Shown in pieces: positions 61,416-64,000 of a stretch of DNA of 64,000 bases; position 1 is the first letter of the stretch, and each line of letters starts with the position of its first letter. A program made the translations under genes and the position numbers. The DNA is from REEB95 sp035934995 (GTDB taxonomy: Bacteria; Pseudomonadota; Alphaproteobacteria; ATCC43930; CGMCC-115725), in contig DASYXI010000014.1 of assembly GCA_035934995.1 (NCBI GenBank), positions 1 to 64,000 on the forward strand. Direction: 5' to 3'. The notes beneath the pieces are model-generated. The model made no database searches and was not told the DNA's origin. It worked only from the letters and a program-made list of their open reading frames with translations.

Positions 61416-61859
61416 TTATTCCAGAACCATCAGGACCTGGCCGAACTCGACCGGCGTGCCGTCGGCCACCCGGATCTCCTTCACCTGGCCGCCGCGCGGC
61501 GCCTGAATCTGATTCATCACCTTCATCGCTTCAATGACCAGCAGTGGTTGACCCTCGCGCACCTGGTCGCCGACGTTGACGAAGCGCGTGGCGCCGGGTT
61601 GCGGCGCGAGATAGGCGGTGCCGACCATCGGCGCCTTGACCGCGCCGGCTGGCTCGGCCTCGGCAACCGGCGCGCCGGCGGGCGCCGACGGCGACGGCAT
61701 CGAGACAGTCACCGCCGGCACCGTCGGCGCGTTGCGCACGACGCGGATGCGGCGATCGCCTTGCGCGAATTCGATTTCGCTTAGACCGGTCTCTTCGAGC
61801 AACGCGGCGAGCGCGCGAACGAGATCGCCATCAACCATCAACTCACTTTGTTTGGTCAT
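61416..61859 (-). CDS. accB: Acetyl-CoA carboxylase biotin carboxyl carrier protein
   Basis: A 147-residue carrier. The C-terminal biotinyl domain holds the biotinylation motif EAMKVMN with Lys113 as the acceptor. The N-terminal helix (LVRALAALLEETGLSEIEF) and a Pro/Ala linker (about residues 44-72) are typical. It carries the carboxyl group between AccC and the carboxyltransferase. The next gene, accC, starts 44 bp downstream; aroQ lies 11 bp upstream. Confidence 0.97.
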   Translation of the reverse strand: MTKQSELMVDGDLVRALAALLEETGLSEIEFAQGDRRIRVVRNAPTVPAVTVSMPSPSAPAGAPVAEAEPAGAVKAPMVGTAYLAPQPGATRFVNVGDQVREGQPLLVIEAMKVMNQIQAPRGGQVKEIRVADGTPVEFGQVLMVLE

Positions 61860-61870
61860 CGAACCCCGGA

Positions 61871-62323
61871 TCAGTCGTTGTCGGCTTCAAGCAGCCGCGC
61901 CATCGCCTCGAGCGCGAGCAGATAACCCTGCGCGCCCAGGCCGCAGATCACGCCGGTTGCGGCGCGGCTCACCAGCGAGTCATGGCGGAAGGGCTCGCGG
62001 CGATGGATGTTGGACAAATGCACTTCGATGATCGGCAGCTCTGCGGCGAGCAAAGCGTCGAGGATCGCCACCGACGTCGTGGTGTAGCCGGCGGGATTGA
62101 TGATGATGCCGTCGGCGTTTTCGCGCGCCTCCTGGATCCATTCGACGAGTTGGCCTTCGACGTTGGTCTGGCGGAAATCGACCGTCAGGCCGAGCACCGA
62201 ACCGCGCTCCATGCACGCCTCTTCGATGTCGGCGAGCGTGTCGCGGCCATAGGTCTCCGGCTCGCGTACCCCGAGCAGGTTCAGATTCGGACCGTTGAGG
62301 ATCAAGATGGTCGCGCCGGCCAC
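61871..62323 (-). CDS. aroQ: Type II 3-dehydroquinate dehydratase
   Basis: A 150-residue dodecameric dehydratase of the shikimate pathway. ILNGPNLNLLGVREPETYG includes the lid/active-site segment with the catalytic arginine and tyrosine; NPAGYTTTSVAILDAL and EVHLSNIHRREPFR give the remaining active-site residues, including the catalytic histidine. The pairing aroQ-accB-accC is widespread. First gene of this minus-strand operon; its promoter must lie in 62324-62454, where no clear box was picked out. Confidence 0.96.
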   Translation of the reverse strand: MAGATILILNGPNLNLLGVREPETYGRDTLADIEEACMERGSVLGLTVDFRQTNVEGQLVEWIQEARENADGIIINPAGYTTTSVAILDALLAAELPIIEVHLSNIHRREPFRHDSLVSRAATGVICGLGAQGYLLALEAMARLLEADND

Positions 62324-62454
62324 CGCGGATGCCCCCGAAATGCCTTGTCGGAAAAAGGCTTATAGCACGGGTTAACGACGCGCAATCATCCCGTTTCGCC
62401 GATCTTAACTTTCGCTTCATAGGATCACGCCGGCAGAGCGGGAGTAGGGACCAG

Positions 62455-64000
62455 ATGGTTTCGCCGTCGGCGGCGGAAGCGGAGTGGCGCGGGGCAAAGT
62501 CGGCGAACGGCTGGCTGCGTCTTGTGCGTCGGCTCGCGCCTTACGTCGTCATCGTCATCGCCGGCGGCGCGCTACTGGCGACGTCGCCGCTGGGCGGCGA
62601 CTTCGCGTGGAGCGATGCGCCGCGCCATGCGCTCAACGGCGCGTTCCTCAAGGACCTGATCGCCGCACTGCCGCGGCATCCGGTGGCGTGGGCCGAAAGC
62701 TATTACCTGCAGTATCCGTCGCTTTCGATCCTGTTCTATCCGCCGCTGTTTTACGTCTTCGAGGCCGCCGCCTTCGCCGTGCTCGGCGTCACCCAGTTCG
62801 CCGCGCAGGCGACCGTGATGCTGTTCTACACGCTGCTCGGTCTTGGCACCTATCGCCTGACGCGGTTGTGGGCGTCGCGGCCGGCGGCGCTCGGCGCCGC
62901 GCTCATGTTGATGGGCATGCCGGAGCTCGCGCTATGGGGCCGGCAAGTCATGCTCGACATTCCGGCGATGGCGTGGCTGGTCTGGGGCGTCTATGCCTTT
63001 GCGCGCTTTTTGCAATTCGATCGCGGCCGCGATCTGGCGTGGGCGGCCGCATTGCTGCTCGCCGCGCTCTACACGAAATACAACGTCGCGTTCATTGTCG
63101 CGCCGCTGCTGTTGACGCTCGTTGTCGCGCGCGGCTGGCCGCTGCTGCGCGACCGTCGTTTGTGGTGGATCGCGGCGCTGCCAGCGATCGGCCTACTGCT
63201 GACGTTCGGTTCGGCCAATCTGCAATCGGCCGCCGATCTCAGCGGCGAGTTGCCGCGCTGGAGCTTCGCTGCGTGGTCGTTTTATCCGGACCTGTTGCCG
63301 CGGATTGTCGGCTGGCCGGTGCTCGGCCTTGCCGTCGCCGGGCTCGTCGCGTTGATGGCCGGACGAATTCCGGCACTCAAAGGATGGCCGGCGTGGCTGC
63401 TCGCCGGCTGGACCGTCATCGGCTATATATTTTTCACGGCGATCGCTGTCCGCGAGCCGCGCCACCTGATGACCGCGCTGCCGCCGCTCGCCGTCCTCGC
63501 GGCATGCGCCCTCGATCAGCTACGGCCGCGTCGCGTCGGCGGCGTCGTGGCGCTGGCGATCGGCGTCGGCGTGCTCGCGTGGACCGTCGCCGACGATCCG
63601 GTGCCGACGGTCATCGGCTACAAACCGATGGCGGATTATGTCGCCGACCGCGTGCCGGCCAATGCGCGCGTTCTGTTCTCCGGCTATCGCGACGGCAATT
63701 TTGTCTTCGACCTGCGCAGGCGCGAGGATCGCCGCGATATCGCGACGATCCGCGCCGACAAGCTCCTGCTGCGCATCGCCATCGAACGGCGCCGCGGCGT
63801 CGGCGAGGCAGATTATTCGCAGGCGCAGATCGCTTCGTTGGTCCGGACCCTCGGCATCGATCTGGTCGTGGCGCAGGACGGGTTCTGGGCCGACCTGACC
63901 GAGATGCACCGCCTGGCCGACGTGCTCGCCGGCCCCGATTTCACGCCGGTGGCGCATTTCACCATCGGCGGCACGATGGGACGGACCGACAAATCGTTCA
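62455..64000 (+). CDS. Membrane glycosyltransferase, GT39/ArnT-PMT-like, 3' end cut off by the window
   Basis: A frame of 515 codons with no stop before the window ends. It is a polytopic membrane protein with about 10 helices, starting MVSPSAAEAEWRG and a first helix VVIVIAGGALLATSP. The early loop WSDAPRHALNGAFLKDL has the acidic residue expected at the catalytic position of GT-C enzymes of the PMT/ArnT group. QYPSLSILFYPPLFY and the REPRHLMTALPPLAVL segment are also typical. It should move a sugar from a polyprenyl-phosphate donor, in line with the GT2-GtrA gene. GAGTAGGGA precedes the ATG. Confidence 0.8.
   Translation, partial: MVSPSAAEAEWRGAKSANGWLRLVRRLAPYVVIVIAGGALLATSPLGGDFAWSDAPRHALNGAFLKDLIAALPRHPVAWAESYYLQYPSLSILFYPPLFYVFEAAAFAVLGVTQFAAQATVMLFYTLLGLGTYRLTRLWASRPAALGAALMLMGMPELALWGRQVMLDIPAMAWLVWGVYAFARFLQFDRGRDLAWAAALLLAALYTKYNVAFIVAPLLLTLVVARGWPLLRDRRLWWIAALPAIGLLLTFGSANLQSAADLSGELPRWSFAAWSFYPDLLPRIVGWPVLGLAVAGLVALMAGRIPALKGWPAWLLAGWTVIGYIFFTAIAVREPRHLMTALPPLAVLAACALDQLRPRRVGGVVALAIGVGVLAWTVADDPVPTVIGYKPMADYVADRVPANARVLFSGYRDGNFVFDLRRREDRRDIATIRADKLLLRIAIERRRGVGEADYSQAQIASLVRTLGIDLVVAQDGFWADLTEMHRLADVLAGPDFTPVAHFTIGGTMGRTDKSF

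Overview
The window is a GC-rich chromosomal segment of an alphaproteobacterium. Its lineage markers are the block NDUFA12 / mlaD / DUF2155 / aat / accC / accB / aroQ, the short proS form, clpS-clpA next to a phasin gene, and the order proS-lolC-lolD-dnaE. A Rhodospirillales or Hyphomicrobiales member fits best; the genus cannot be named from sequence alone. No tRNA, rRNA or CRISPR array was seen.

Layout. 1-2.7 kb: the end of a methylmalonyl-CoA epimerase gene, mmsA, a DUF1467 gene and tag. 2.7-4.3 kb: a purine permease on the minus strand, followed by a structured, terminator-ended stretch that may be a small RNA. 4.5-14.8 kb: proS, lolC, lolD and dnaE, interrupted between lolD and dnaE by about 3.5 kb of accessory genes: a lone HigA-like regulator inside a duplicated lolD 3' end, Sel1-like, small membrane, cold-shock and YciI genes, a MazEF-type pair with an unusual antitoxin, and a repeat-family protein. 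14.9-17.0 kb: a complete IS1595-family element with three passenger genes, 24-bp terminal repeats and an 8-bp target duplication. 17-21.8 kb: hspQ, a glycosyltransferase-GtrA fusion, GDP-fucose genes gmd and fcl, and a flavin-binding protein. 21.8-27.7 kb: a form-II CoxL-like molybdenum hydroxylase subunit divergent from an SsuABC/TauABC-like importer. 27.8-28.6 kb: a nuclease-like gene of foreign look. 28.6-33.7 kb: divergent biotin genes (bioF-bioD-formyltransferase versus bioB-bioA). 33.7-37.6 kb: a SnoaL-like protein, an FTR1 iron permease behind a Fur-type box, a ThDP enzyme and DedA. 37.8-44.6 kb: a WtpABC-like tungstate/molybdate importer, a VWA/J-domain pair, galU and a phosphomannomutase. 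44.6-49.8 kb: a D,D-carboxypeptidase with SPOR domain, phasin, clpS and clpA. 49.8-56.4 kb: an AlkA-like glycosylase, a COG3146 acyltransferase, RidA, a thioesterase and the B12-dependent ribonucleotide reductase nrdJ, whose upstream region carries palindromes and a consensus DnaA box. 56.9-62.3 kb: the NDUFA12-to-aroQ block. 62.5 kb to the end: a membrane glycosyltransferase that leaves the window.

Most of the window is housekeeping metabolism: biotin synthesis feeding biotinylation of AccB, GDP-sugar and UDP-glucose supply for surface polysaccharide, nucleotide reduction, protein quality control, and import of iron, Mo/W and organic substrates. The places that look recently changed are the lolD-dnaE insert, the IS1595 element and the nuclease-like gene. 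Gene calls rest on reading translated sequence and motifs; no database search was run.
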